Part shown: piece after piece, positions 18,518 through 27,851 of the stretch
How positions within the stretch are numbered: position 1 is the first letter of the stretch
How the letters are laid out: every line of letters starts with the position of its first letter
Assembly: GCF_001311175.1 (NCBI RefSeq)
Contig: NZ_BBAI01000004.1
Span: 1 to 64,000, forward strand
Direction: 5' to 3'
DNA: 64,000 nt
Source: Lacticaseibacillus pantheris DSM 15945 = JCM 12539 = NBRC 106106
Lineage (GTDB): Bacteria > Bacillota > Bacilli > Lactobacillales > Lactobacillaceae
Made by a program: the position numbers and the translations under genes
Notes under the pieces: model-generated
Database searches by the model: none
The model's input: the letters and a program-made list of their open reading frames with translations, nothing else
What the model was told of the DNA's origin: nothing

Positions 18518-20332
18518 ATGCTCAACAAACTAGCGTTATCGGGTATTAAAAGCCGCCTCCGTGATTACGTCGTGCTGTTTTCCGGCCTGGTCATCGGCAG
18601 CGCCATCTTCTACATGTTCATGGCGTTGGCGACCAACGACCAGTTCCAGAAGGCAAATTCGACGGTGTCCGTTACGCCGATTATCTTCGGCTTTGGGGCG
18701 GTATTACTCGCCATCATCACCTTTGTGTACATTATTTATGCCAACTCGTTCCTGCTCTCACTGCGGCAGCGGGATTACGCCCTGTTCATGATGCTGGGTG
18801 CAAAGTCGCGCAAGATCAGTCGCCTGATTTTTACCGAGACGCTGGCACTCGGTGTCGGCGCCACGCTGGTCGGGACCGCTATCGGTGTCGGGCTAACCGG
18901 TGGGGTGAGCCAACTGTTGCGGCAGATGCTGGATGCCCCCGCGCGACACCTGGTGAGCCTGTACTGGCCGGCGGTCCTGACGACCATCATCTTCTTTACC
19001 GTCCTGTTCTTCCTCGCGGCGTTGGTCAACGCCCGCAAGATGCGGCGGACGCCGGTGCTGGAGCTGCTCCATGCGGACACGCAGCCGGTCATCGTGCAGC
19101 GTCGGCCGGTACGGGAATTGCTGCTAGCTATTCTGGGTATCATCAGCCTCGGCGTTGGCTACTGGGCCATGAAGGCCATTAACCACCTGGGCATTAACAG
19201 TATTCCCATCGCGCTAGTCACCATTGTTTTGGGTAGCTTCCTGCTGGTCGGGGCCGTGGTGACATCCATTGTGGGGGCGCTACGACGCAACCACAAGTTC
19301 GCACAGAAGAACGTCCGTAGCTTTACCCTGGCCCAGATTGGGTTCCGGCTCCACTCGTACACCGCAATCTTGGCGGTGGTGTCCATCCTCTTTGCCTTAG
19401 CACTGGGTGCCATTACGGTCGGGCTGAACTTCTACCAGGAAACACCGACAATGACTAACGCACTGAGTACCTACGACGTGGTGCTGCACGACCCGACTAC
19501 GGCCACGCAGCGTGAGGCCGACAAGTTGACGGGGGTTACCAGCAAGGTTACTTACGACGTCAAAGTGGATCAGTCCAACAACACCGCCTACTTCCAAGCG
19601 GATGAGGTGAACGCGCACCCGGTACTCGAGGTGAAGGCCAATTTTACCAAGCGTGACGTGATGCAGTATTCTCAGTACAAAGCGGATACGGCCAAGGAAA
19701 ATACGGTCGAGTACCAGAACGCATTCTTAACGCTGACCACGATGAACATCGCGGGCGGCTCCAAACTGCGGTTTGTGGACGCGCAGTCTTATGCTCGCGC
19801 AGGTGGGCAGGTGCAGAAAGTGGTGACTTACCGGGTTAGTGATTTACGCGCCAACATTCCGGTCATGAAGAAAATCCATGAAATGGAAATTAAGCGTTAC
19901 CCACAGCTGATGAAGCGTTCCGCACCGGATAAGTACACCATGTACACCATGATGAACGGGATGAACAGTGGCTTTGCCTTCATGGGCTTCTTCCTGGGGC
20001 TGGCGTTCCTCGCCATGCTTGCCAGCACGTTGATGTTCAAGATCCTGTCGGGGGCTGCCGCCGACAGGGCGCGTTACCGGATGCTATCCCGCATGGGTGT
20101 ACGGCCCAAGCTGCTACGGAACTCGATTCGAACCGAAATCGGTGTCCTGTTCGGAGTGCCGGCAGTGCTGGGGGTAGTTCACGTATTGTTCGGACTCCAG
20201 CTGTTTAAAGCACTACTGATCAATCCGTATGCTGGTATCTGGGTGCCGTTTGCCATCTTTGCGGTGCTCTACATCCTGTATTACGTGCTCACCGTGTGGC
20301 TGTACAACGGGATTGTCCGTCCACGCGAGTAA
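18518..20332 (+). CDS. FtsX-type permease, BceB-like
   Basis: Intact 604-aa membrane protein with ten predicted helices and a large extracellular domain between helices 7 and 8 (roughly residues 310-480), the arrangement of BceB-type bacitracin/lantibiotic resistance permeases. It starts MLNKLALSGIKSRLRDY, preceded by GGGGG. Coupled to the upstream ATPase. BceAB pairs usually lie beside a BceRS two-component system; none is seen in this window. Substrate unknown. Confidence 0.87.
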   Translation: MLNKLALSGIKSRLRDYVVLFSGLVIGSAIFYMFMALATNDQFQKANSTVSVTPIIFGFGAVLLAIITFVYIIYANSFLLSLRQRDYALFMMLGAKSRKISRLIFTETLALGVGATLVGTAIGVGLTGGVSQLLRQMLDAPARHLVSLYWPAVLTTIIFFTVLFFLAALVNARKMRRTPVLELLHADTQPVIVQRRPVRELLLAILGIISLGVGYWAMKAINHLGINSIPIALVTIVLGSFLLVGAVVTSIVGALRRNHKFAQKNVRSFTLAQIGFRLHSYTAILAVVSILFALALGAITVGLNFYQETPTMTNALSTYDVVLHDPTTATQREADKLTGVTSKVTYDVKVDQSNNTAYFQADEVNAHPVLEVKANFTKRDVMQYSQYKADTAKENTVEYQNAFLTLTTMNIAGGSKLRFVDAQSYARAGGQVQKVVTYRVSDLRANIPVMKKIHEMEIKRYPQLMKRSAPDKYTMYTMMNGMNSGFAFMGFFLGLAFLAMLASTLMFKILSGAAADRARYRMLSRMGVRPKLLRNSIRTEIGVLFGVPAVLGVVHVLFGLQLFKALLINPYAGIWVPFAIFAVLYILYYVLTVWLYNGIVRPRE

Positions 20333-20446
20333 CCGCAATTAACGAACATTGAGCTAAAATCAAAGCGGGATGTCCACATTTTTACCATGCCGGACACATG
20401 TCAATTAATTTGGGCGTGCATTTAGGACGGTAATGGAGGATAATAG

Positions 20447-20524
20447 ATGTGTGTTTCTCACGTGGGTGATGGCAAAGGCGCGGCGGAATGCTGTTTCGGC
20501 CGTGTCATGACATCAACCGATTAA
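20447..20524 (+). CDS. Possible 25-aa peptide upstream of bmpA
   Basis: ATG with GGAGG 7 bases upstream, a Cys-containing product (MCVSHVGDGKGAAECC at its start), and a terminator 17 bases after its stop. The arrangement could be a leader-peptide attenuator for bmpA or an independent small gene. Not recognised. Confidence 0.35.
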   Translation: MCVSHVGDGKGAAECCFGRVMTSTD

Positions 20525-20540
20525 ACCAATTTTGATTATT

Positions 20541-20588
20541 AAAAAGCGTGTGCGTTTGCAACCAGCTTGCTGACGCGCACGCTTTTTC
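20541..20588 (+). terminator. Terminator upstream of bmpA
   Basis: AAAAAGCGTGTGCGT (20541-20555) pairs with ACGCGCACGCTTTTT (20573-20587) with one wobble. It could end the bceAB transcript or act in a leader. Confidence 0.8.
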
Positions 20589-20648
20589 GTGTAAGAACTG
20601 GGCCAATGCAGTTTCGAACGATTTATGAAAAATGTGTGGCGATTGTTC

Positions 20649-20677
20649 TTGTTTTACGTGAATATCAGTGGTATCTT
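20649..20677 (+). promoter_or_regulatory. Promoter of bmpA
   Basis: TTGTTT, 17 bases, TATCTT, about 48 bases before the start codon. Confidence 0.45.
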
Positions 20678-20724
20678 TTTTTTGTAAGCAGGGAACGGAC
20701 CCTTAAAACAGAGGAGGACTTGTA

Positions 20725-21771
20725 GTGAAATTCACTAAGGTAGCGACTGTGGCGGCGGCCGCAGCATTGACGGTAGTTCTGGCAGCGTGTGGTTCGAGCT
20801 CGTCCAGCTCGAGCAAGACGAGTAAGCACTCGGTTGCGTTGGTCACCGATGGTGGTGGTGTCGACGACAAGAGTTTCAACCAGTCAGAATGGGAAGGGCT
20901 GGAAGCTTGGGGTAAGGCCAATGGTCTGAAGAAGGGCGTTGGTGGTTACAACTACGCCCAGAGCGATTCCGAGGCCGACTTTACGCCGAACGTTAACAAG
21001 ATGGTGCAGGCTAAGTACGCTACCATTATTGGTAGTGGCTACAAGCTGAGCAAGACCATCAAGGCAGCGGCACAGAAGAACCCGAAGACCAACTTTGTCA
21101 TCATTGATGACGTTATTAACGTGAAGAACGTCGCTAGCGCAACGTTTAAGGATAACGAAGCGGCCTTCTTGGCTGGTGTGGCTGCAGCTGAAACCACTAA
21201 GTCAGGCAAGGTTGGTTTCATCGGTGGTGTGCACGGTGCCGTTATCGACCGTTTTGAGGCTGGTTTCCGTCAGGGCGTTGAGCAGGTCAACAAGGACCAG
21301 AACAAGAAGGTTACTGTTGACGTGAAGTACGCTAACAGCTTTAGCAAGCCAGATGTTGGTCAGACGTTGGCACAGACGATGTACAACAACGACGAAGACA
21401 TCATCTACCAGGCTGCTGGTGGTACTGGTTCCGGGGTCTTCTCCGCGGCCAAGAACGCCATCAAGTCCAAGAAGGTTTGGGTAATCGGTGTTGACCGTGA
21501 CCAGACTGCCGAAGGTAAGTACAAGGGCGGCAACTTGACCCTGGCTTCCACGGTTAAGGGTGTGGACACGGCCGTTAAGGACCTGGCAACGGATGCTAAG
21601 AAAGGCAAGTTCCCTGGTGGCAAGACCATTGCGTACGGCCTGAAGGGTGACGGTGTTAAGTTGGCCCGCGACAACATGAGCGCCTCCGTATGGAAGGACG
21701 TTCAGAAGTACCGGACTGACATCATCAACGGCAAGATCAAGGTCGCTGAAACGCCATCCGCATTGAAGTAA
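20725..21771 (+). CDS. bmpA: BmpA/Med-family nucleoside-binding lipoprotein
   Basis: Extracellular substrate-binding lipoprotein, 348 aa, intact. The signal peptide ends in the lipobox LAAC (Cys about residue 22), followed by a Ser-rich tether. Family motifs: VTDGGGVDDKSFNQS, IGSGYKLSKTIKAAA, FIGGVHGAVIDRFEAGF and GGTGSGVF. BmpA-family proteins feed purine nucleosides to ABC permeases of the type coded at 23.4-27.1 kb, which lack their own binding protein. The start is GTG at 20725 with GAGGAGG upstream. A strong terminator follows, so it can be expressed apart from the transporter. Confidence 0.9.
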   Translation: MKFTKVATVAAAAALTVVLAACGSSSSSSSKTSKHSVALVTDGGGVDDKSFNQSEWEGLEAWGKANGLKKGVGGYNYAQSDSEADFTPNVNKMVQAKYATIIGSGYKLSKTIKAAAQKNPKTNFVIIDDVINVKNVASATFKDNEAAFLAGVAAAETTKSGKVGFIGGVHGAVIDRFEAGFRQGVEQVNKDQNKKVTVDVKYANSFSKPDVGQTLAQTMYNNDEDIIYQAAGGTGSGVFSAAKNAIKSKKVWVIGVDRDQTAEGKYKGGNLTLASTVKGVDTAVKDLATDAKKGKFPGGKTIAYGLKGDGVKLARDNMSASVWKDVQKYRTDIINGKIKVAETPSALK

Positions 21772-21785
21772 CCTAAGCGTCGACG

Positions 21786-21812
21786 AACCGGGGCCACTAC
21801 GCCCCGGTTTTT
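21786..21812 (+). terminator. Terminator after bmpA
   Basis: ACCGGGGC / GCCCCGGT with a six-base loop and TTTTT, 15 bases after the stop codon. Confidence 0.93.
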
Positions 21813-21853
21813 CTATACCCTCCTTGTGGCTTGACGTAACTTGGCGTGGATCA

Positions 21854-22090
21854 AGCCGGGCTTGCTGGTATTGCGCTCCCGTGGACGTGGCACCGACTGG
21901 CTGCGGTGGGGAAGGCTCCAGCCCGCAAAGAACGCGGTCTTCCGCCGCCACTTAGAGCCTGTGGAAACCCACCACAGTCTCTAAGCTGGTCTCGCCGTAC
22001 GTCGCTGCGCTCCTACGGCGTCCGCATACGCGGACCGTAAACAGCCAATCGGTGACACATCCACTCCGCTCCATACCAGCAAGCCCGGCT
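21854..22090. repeat. Long-stem structured element, tandem copy a
   Basis: Outer arms are an exact 18-bp inverted repeat, AGCCGGGCTTGCTGGTAT (21854-21871) and its complement (22073-22090). Inside are CACCGA-C-TGGCTG / CAGCCA-A-TCGGTG, then CTTAGAG / CTCTAAG and CGCCGTA / TACGGCG helices as in the shorter family members. Confidence 0.85.
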
Positions 22091-22156
22091 CGACCCACAC
22101 ATAGTGGCGTCGTCAGCAGATGGGTAGACCACGAACAGCGCACTATGCCCATGGCC

Positions 22157-22387
22157 TGGGGCTGCTGGTGTTACGCTCCCGTGGGTATGGGCACCACCGG
22201 CTGCGGTGGAGAAGGCTACAGCCCGCAAAGAGCGCGGTCTTCCGCCGCCACTTAGAGCCTACGGAAAAGCGCCGTAGTCTCTAAACTGGTCTCGCCGTAC
22301 GTCGCTGCGCTCCTACGGCGTCCGCATATGCGGACCGTGAACAGCCAGTGGTGCCCATACCCACTCCGCTTCACACCAGCAGCCCCA
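22157..22387. repeat. Long-stem structured element, tandem copy b
   Basis: Same plan as copy a, 67 bases further on. The outer arms are now TGGGGCTGCTGGTGT (22157-22171) and its exact complement (22373-22387), and the next helix is GGGCACCAC-C-GGCTG / CAGCC-A-GTGGTGCCC. Arms differ from copy a on both strands while staying paired. The core between them is nearly identical to copy a. Confidence 0.85.
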
Positions 22388-22704
22388 GCCCTCCAATTGC
22401 GGAGTTTACAACCTTGGAGACTGGATTGGTGGCCATAACCGATAATGGCTAGCTAGCATACCAACTATAGTGGGGGTAGGTGTAGTCCACGAACAGTGAG
22501 GCAGATGCAACACCAATAGAATTCGAAATGGTGTTCATAGACACGCTAGGTACTCGATGTATTTGAAGTTATAGAACTTGATTTGTGAATAGGGTTTTAT
22601 ATAAGTCTGTTAACGCCGCCTCTAATTTAAGGGAGGTGTTACAACCCGCATCGCTAGCAGTATCCGTACTTATCCCCACACACCCTCGAGTGGAAATCGA
22701 ACTA
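22388..22704. other. Intergenic stretch without recognised content
   Basis: No convincing gene, promoter or repeat seen in these roughly 300 bases between two structured elements. Confidence 0.5.
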
Positions 22705-22764
22705 GCGGAGAACCTGAGTGGGGTGTGGCTGGGACTGGGGGCCGGAGCCGACTGGGTCCGGAAC

Positions 22765-23079
22765 GGTGACCGCTACCAGGGGGTACCGCCGTTAGGGCTT
22801 TAGCCCTTACGGCGCGACGATATTCAAGACTGACGCTGGGTTTGCGGCAGCTTGAATTCGCGCCGGAAATCGCGGGCTTTGCGATTGTAGGCTTCGCCCT
22901 AGAAGCGGTCACCGTGGAGTGACCCACAAAGGCGTAGGCTCCCAGTCCCAGCCGCGCCCCGCTCAGATTCTAACCACCCAGTCCATTTGCGATTGTAGGC
23001 TTCGCCCTAGAAGCGGTCACCGTGGAGTGACCCACAAAGGCGTAGGCCCCCAGTCCCAGCCGCGCCCCGCTCAGATTCT
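22765..23079 (+). repeat. Structured intergenic element, copy 6, with duplicated 3' end
   Basis: Helices: P1 GGTGACCGCT (22765) / AGCGGTCACC (22904), exact; P2 CGCCGT (22787) / ACGGCG (22809) plus inner AGGGC/GCCCT; P3 ATTCAAG (22822) / CTTGAAT (22851); P4 AATCGC (22868) / GCGATT (22881). The 94-base segment 22878-22971 is repeated at 22986-23079 with a single difference, so the element has two 3' halves. Confidence 0.85.
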
Positions 23080-23361
23080 CACACCACTAACCGTTTCCAC
23101 CAGTGAATGATGTGGGGATGAAAACGGATAATGTACGGAAAATTTATAATTAGGCGCAATTACCAGTATCGGAACGGGCAGAAACACGGTAATATATTAA
23201 TAGGTATTTTGGTGGTCGCAACAAATCAGCCACAACTGGTAGTATGATAGACACCAGTGGCGGCGTACACCTAGTGGGTGGCCACCGCCTACATAATTGC
23301 AGAGGAATAATTCATTTTTGGTGTGCGTGGATAGTAACACGCATGCTGGGGGACCAGCTAT

Positions 23362-24902
23362 ATGGCTACAGCAGCAATTGAGATCAATCATTTAACCAAA
23401 GCTTTCGGTACTTTCAAGGCCAACGATGATATTTCCATTTCTTTTTACAACGGCCAAGTGCACGCACTGTTAGGGGAGAACGGGGCCGGTAAGTCGACCC
23501 TGATGAACATGTTGTCGGGCATTTTGCGCCCCACTAGTGGTGAAATCAAAATCAAGGGTCAGGTGGTAGACCTCCACTCGGCCAAAGACGCGACGGACCT
23601 CGGAGTGGGGATGGTGCACCAGCACTTTATGCTGGTCGACGCCTTTACCGTCCTGGAAAACATCATTCTGGGCGCGGAGCCAACCAATGCCGGTCGCCTC
23701 AACAAGAAACAGGCGCGGGCGAAAATTCAGGCCATTCTGGATCAATACGATTTGGAGCTGGATTTGGACGCCAAGGTGAGCGACATTTCCGTCGGTATGC
23801 AGCAGCGGGTGGAGATCGTCAAAATTCTCTTCCGTGACGCGGACGTGCTGATTTTTGATGAACCCACTGCGGTGTTGACGCCGCAAGAAATTACCGAGTT
23901 ACTGAAAATTATGCGGAAGCTCGCGGATGAAGCAAAGCCGTCATCCTGATTACGCATAAGTTGGAGGAAATTCGGCAGGTGGCCGACTACACCACGATTG
24001 TGCGCCGGGGGCACGTCATTCAGACCGTGAAGACGGCCGATGAATCCGCTGAGGACCTGGCCACCATGATGGTCGGTCGCGCCGTCAACTTTGCACTCGA
24101 CAAGGCCCCTTACCAGGATGGGCCCGCCATCCTGAAGATTGAGCACCTCGACGTGGTCGACCACAAGAAGGTTCACCGCGTCCGGGACTTCAACTTAACG
24201 GTGCACGCCGGTGAAATTGTCGGCCTGGCCGGGGTCGATGGTAACGGGCAAAGTGAGCTGGTCAAAGCGCTGACTGGTTTGATGCCGGTTGCTAACGGGA
24301 CGGTGACCGTGGGCGGTAAGGACACGACCCACGCCAAGCCGCGGCAGGTCACCGAATCCGGTGTCGGCCACATTCCCGAAGACCGGCAAAAGTTTGGCCT
24401 GATCATGCCCATGTCCGAAATTGATAACATGAGCATGATGGAGTACTACCGGCCACCTTTGGCCCACCACGGTGTGCGTGATGCCAAAGCCGCGGCGGAA
24501 ATGACCGCCCGGTTGAACAAACAGTTTGACGTGCGGATTGCCGATATGCACAATTCCGCTGGCTCCATGTCTGGTGGTAATCAGCAAAAGCTGATTATTG
24601 CCCGGGAAATGAGCAGGGATCCGCAACTAATGATTGCCATGAACCCAACCCGGGGCCTGGACGTCGGTGCCATTGAGTTTATTCACCAGCAGATTCTGAA
24701 CGCGCGGGCGGCAGGACATGCGGTGCTACTAATCTCTTATGAACTGGATGAAATTCGTCAGCTCGCCGACCGGATTGCCGTTATCCACGCGGGGCACCTA
24801 GTGGCGACTGAGGATGCGGAGAACTTGACTGAACAACAAATTGGTTTAATGATGGCCGGCTCTGGCCAGCAGGACAAGGAGGCCACTACCAATGCGGATT
24901 AG
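23362..24902 (+). CDS. Nucleoside ABC transporter ATPase, NupA/YufO-like (one frame break)
   Basis: Fused double ABC ATPase for nucleoside uptake. First domain: Walker A GENGAGKSTLM (about residues 36-46), Q-loop VHQHFMLVDAFTV, signature ISVGMQQRVEI, Walker B IFDEPTAVLTP. Second domain: Walker A-like GVDGNGQSEL, signature MSGGNQQKLI, and Walker B LMIAMNPTRGLD, in which Asn replaces the catalytic Glu region as is usual in this family. The frame breaks near 23930 (GAAGGCAAAG read GAAGCAAAG). Restored 513 aa. It overlaps the first permease by 11 bases. Confidence 0.9.
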
Positions 24903-26127
24903 TAAAACTTGGATTCGTAGCATCTGGATCCCAATCATTGCGGTCTTCTTAGGCTTACTGGTGGGTGCCATCATCATGCTGCTGTCGGGGTTCAACCCGA
25001 TTCAGGATTACGCCAACATGTTCATGGGTGCGGTGGGTACACCTAACGCCATCGGTGAAGTGTTGCGGACCGCGACCCCGTTAATCTTGACGGGGTGCGG
25101 CTTTGCTATCGCAAACTCGGCCGGTTTCTTTAACATTGGTGTTGCCGGCCAGGCGCTGCTGGGCTGGGTGGGTGCCGTCTCCTTTGCCCTCTGGTTTCCC
25201 GATCTGCCCCGCATCATCATGTTGCCCGGTGCTATCATTGCCGGCGTCATCTGTGGGGCCATCTGGTCCGGGATTGCCGGCGTGCTGCGGGCCTTCTTCG
25301 GGACCAGCGAAGTGATCACGACCATCATGCTGAACTACGTGGCGTTATACGGTACGAACGCGTTCGTGAAGGGCGTGCTGGCCAAAGGGGATAACGATTA
25401 CTCCCCGACGGTTCCAACAGCGGCACGGTTGCGGACACCGTTTCTGGAAAACTTGACGCAAAACTCGACCTTCCATTACGGACTGATTATTGCAATTATT
25501 GCGGCCATCTTCCTGTGGTGGCTGATGCGGAAAACAACTTTGGGTTACGAAATTCGGGCCGTGGGGATGAACCCCGACGGTGCACGGTACGCGGGGATGT
25601 CCGACAAGAAGACGATTATCCTCTCTATGCTGATTTCCGGCGCTTTTTGTGGATTGGGCGGCGCCGTCGATGGTCTTGGTAACTACGAGAACATCATCGT
25701 GAACGACGCCATGCCTAGCATTGGCTACGACGGCATGTCCGTGTCGCTGTTGGCGGGCGGTTCGGCCATCGGGATCATCTTTGCGGCCGTGCTGTTTGGC
25801 CTGTTGAAGATTGGTGGACTGAACATTTCCATCATGTCGAACACGCCGTCAGAAATTGTGGACATCGTGATTGCCGCCGTCATCTTCTTTGTCGGTGCGC
25901 AGTACATCATTCGTTACGCGTTGAACACCAGCGCGCGGCGCCAGGCTGCGCGTAACGCCAGCAAGGTGACCGCATCAACGGCTGCGGCCGCGGGCGTAGC
26001 GTCTGGACCTGGTGACGCGGAGGCAGACCAGCCGCGGGCGGGCGAGATACCGCCACGCAAACGGGGCCAGAAGCAAAGCAAAGTCGAACAACCGGACCAC
26101 CACGATGAACACGATGGGGAGGCGTAA
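24892..26127 (+). CDS. Nucleoside ABC permease, NupB/YufP-like
   Basis: Intact 411-aa membrane subunit of the BPD_transp_2 family with about eight to ten helices and the conserved FNIGVAGQALLG motif near residue 80. The C-terminal 50 residues (after about 360) are hydrophilic, rich in Ala, Lys, Arg, His and Asp, an extension beyond the usual end. It overlaps the ATPase gene and sits 3 bases before the second permease. Confidence 0.9.
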   Translation: MRISKTWIRSIWIPIIAVFLGLLVGAIIMLLSGFNPIQDYANMFMGAVGTPNAIGEVLRTATPLILTGCGFAIANSAGFFNIGVAGQALLGWVGAVSFALWFPDLPRIIMLPGAIIAGVICGAIWSGIAGVLRAFFGTSEVITTIMLNYVALYGTNAFVKGVLAKGDNDYSPTVPTAARLRTPFLENLTQNSTFHYGLIIAIIAAIFLWWLMRKTTLGYEIRAVGMNPDGARYAGMSDKKTIILSMLISGAFCGLGGAVDGLGNYENIIVNDAMPSIGYDGMSVSLLAGGSAIGIIFAAVLFGLLKIGGLNISIMSNTPSEIVDIVIAAVIFFVGAQYIIRYALNTSARRQAARNASKVTASTAAAAGVASGPGDAEADQPRAGEIPPRKRGQKQSKVEQPDHHDEHDGEA

Positions 26128-26130
26128 TCA

Positions 26131-27088
26131 ATGGACTTACAAGTAATCTTACTGACGTTAGTATCAACAACGCTTGTCTATTCCGCCCCGCTCATCTTCA
26201 CGGCTATTGGCGGTGCGTTCTCCGAACACTCGGGGATTGTCAACGTTGGTCTTGAAGGCATCATGGTCATGGGGGCCTTCGCTGGCTCGGTGTTTAACCT
26301 CACCTTTGGTAAAGAACTGGGTGGCCTGACTCCCTGGCTAGGCCTGATTGCCGGCGGGGTGGTCGGTGTATTGTTCTCACTCATTCATGCCGTGGCGACC
26401 ATCAATTGGCGGACTGACCACATCATCAGTGGTACGGTGCTGAACCTGATGGCACCGGCGCTGGGGGTGTACCTGACGCGCTTGCTGTATGAAGGCCGCG
26501 GGCAGACCGCAATTTTGCAGCACCCGCTATCCACTACGACAATCCCGTTGCTGTCGAAGATTCCGGTCATTGGACCAATCTTTTTCACCAAGACGTCGGT
26601 GGTGGCATACCTGGCATTATCGTATCGATTTTCTGTGCGTGGGTGTTGACCCACACGCGCTTCGGAATACGCCTCCGTTCAGTCGGTGAGCATCCCGAGG
26701 CCGCTGACTCCGTCGGCATTTCCGTGTACCGGTATCGGTACATGGGTGTAATGCTCTCTGGGTTCCTGGGCGGTATCGGTGGGGCCGTGATGGCCGAATC
26801 GATTACGCTGAACTTCTCGGTAACCACGATTGTGGGCCAAGGGTTCATGGCCCTAGCGGCGATGGTCTTCGGTAAGTGGCACCCAGTTGGAGCCATGGGC
26901 GCGGCCGTATTCTTCGGCTTTGCGCAGAGCTATCCATTGTCGGTGCGTACATTCCGGTCATTAAGTCGATGCCGGACGTGATTTTCAGTATCGCGCCATA
27001 CCTGATTACCATCATTGTCCTGGTTGCGTTCGTCGGGAAGTCGGCGGCACCAGCAGCAGATGGGTCAACGTTTGTGAAAGCTAAATAG
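26131..27088 (+). CDS. Nucleoside ABC permease, NupC/YufQ-like (two frame breaks)
   Basis: Second membrane subunit. VNVGLEGIMVMGAF near residue 40 is the paralogous motif of BPD_transp_2 permeases, and about eight helices follow. Breaks near 26612 (CTGGCCATT read CTGGCATT) and 26932 (AGAGCCTATCC read AGAGCTATCC). Restored 319 aa, usual for the family. Last gene of the operon, followed by a terminator. Confidence 0.9.
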
Positions 27089-27102
27089 TGATTATGGCAA
27101 AG

Positions 27103-27138
27103 ACGGTTTCCGGGGTATACTTGGAAGCCGTTTTTTTT
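27103..27138 (+). terminator. Terminator of the nucleoside transporter operon
   Basis: ACGGTTTCC / GGAAGCCGT stem followed by eight T, 15 bases after the stop. Confidence 0.9.
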
Positions 27139-27181
27139 AGTGTCTTCACTATCGGCTGTTCCACACTGTAACGTTGGTTCT

Positions 27182-27420
27182 TGGTGGGTCGTTTGGGGGC
27201 TACGGATTTGTGAGACGCTCCGTATTGACCGCTCCTAGGGCGAAGCTCCAACCCGCCAAATGCGGGCGTGTTTCCGGCACAAATTCAGGCCTATCCGGAA
27301 ACCCACCGGCCAGTCTTGAATCTCGTCGCGCTGTACGTCGCCTCCGGCTCCAACAGCGGTTCCCCCCCGGGAGCGGTCAATACTCCGGTCTCAGTCGCCT
27401 CCCCCCCAAACGGCCCACCA
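27182..27420 (-). repeat. Structured intergenic element, copy 7
   Basis: Outer arms TGGTGGGTCGTTTGGGGG (27182-27199) and CCCCCAAACGGCCCACCA (27403-27420), one mismatch. P1 is an exact 12-bp ATTGACCGCTCC (27224-27235) / GGAGCGGTCAAT (27370-27381). P2 on the minus strand is CGCTGT / ACAGCG, P3 ATTCAAG / CTGAAT with a bulge. P4 and the CTAGGGCGAA box are conserved. Bases 27421-27696 beyond it hold nothing recognised. Confidence 0.85.
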
Positions 27421-27696
27421 TACCGGTAGCGCGGTCCTAGTGTGCGAGAGTGATAGCAATTTTCTAAATAACAGTGCCCGCGGCCACGATTTGCCACAGC
27501 GGTTGGAATTTACCAAGTGTCAAACACGTATTGCTCGGGTAACATCACTTGATCAATGTTGACAGTGCATAAACGAACTCTCAATTTGTTCCTGGGGTAC
27601 GGGAACATACCATAAATGACTGGCATCTAATGGTTTAAATGTAGGTATGTAGCTCATTCTAAAATTATTCTATTTTGGAGTTGAACAGTTAACCTA

Positions 27697-27773
27697 GGTT
27701 TGGGTGGTGGGGATGGCGGAGGTAGCCGGCCACAGGCAACCCCAACTACCGGAGCCATCCCCACCACCAAACC
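27697..27773. repeat. Long inverted repeat upstream of the phosphatase gene
   Basis: GGTTTGGGTGGTGGGGATGG pairs with CCATCCCCACCACC-AAACC around a 35-base centre. No T tract, so not an ordinary terminator. It ends about 80 bases before the next start codon. Confidence 0.7.
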
Positions 27774-27851
27774 GGTCGGTAACCCTTGCCCAAATCCAGC
27801 GGTGATAATGGTATGATGAGGGTATCAAGAAAACATTTGGGAGGCCCCATC

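Noticed and set aside
20333-20724. Purine riboswitch before bmpA
   Set aside because: I looked for the conserved three-way junction core and did not find it.
22878-23079. CRISPR-like direct repeat
   Set aside because: Only two copies of a 94-base unit, part of a structured element, no spacer pattern and no cas genes.
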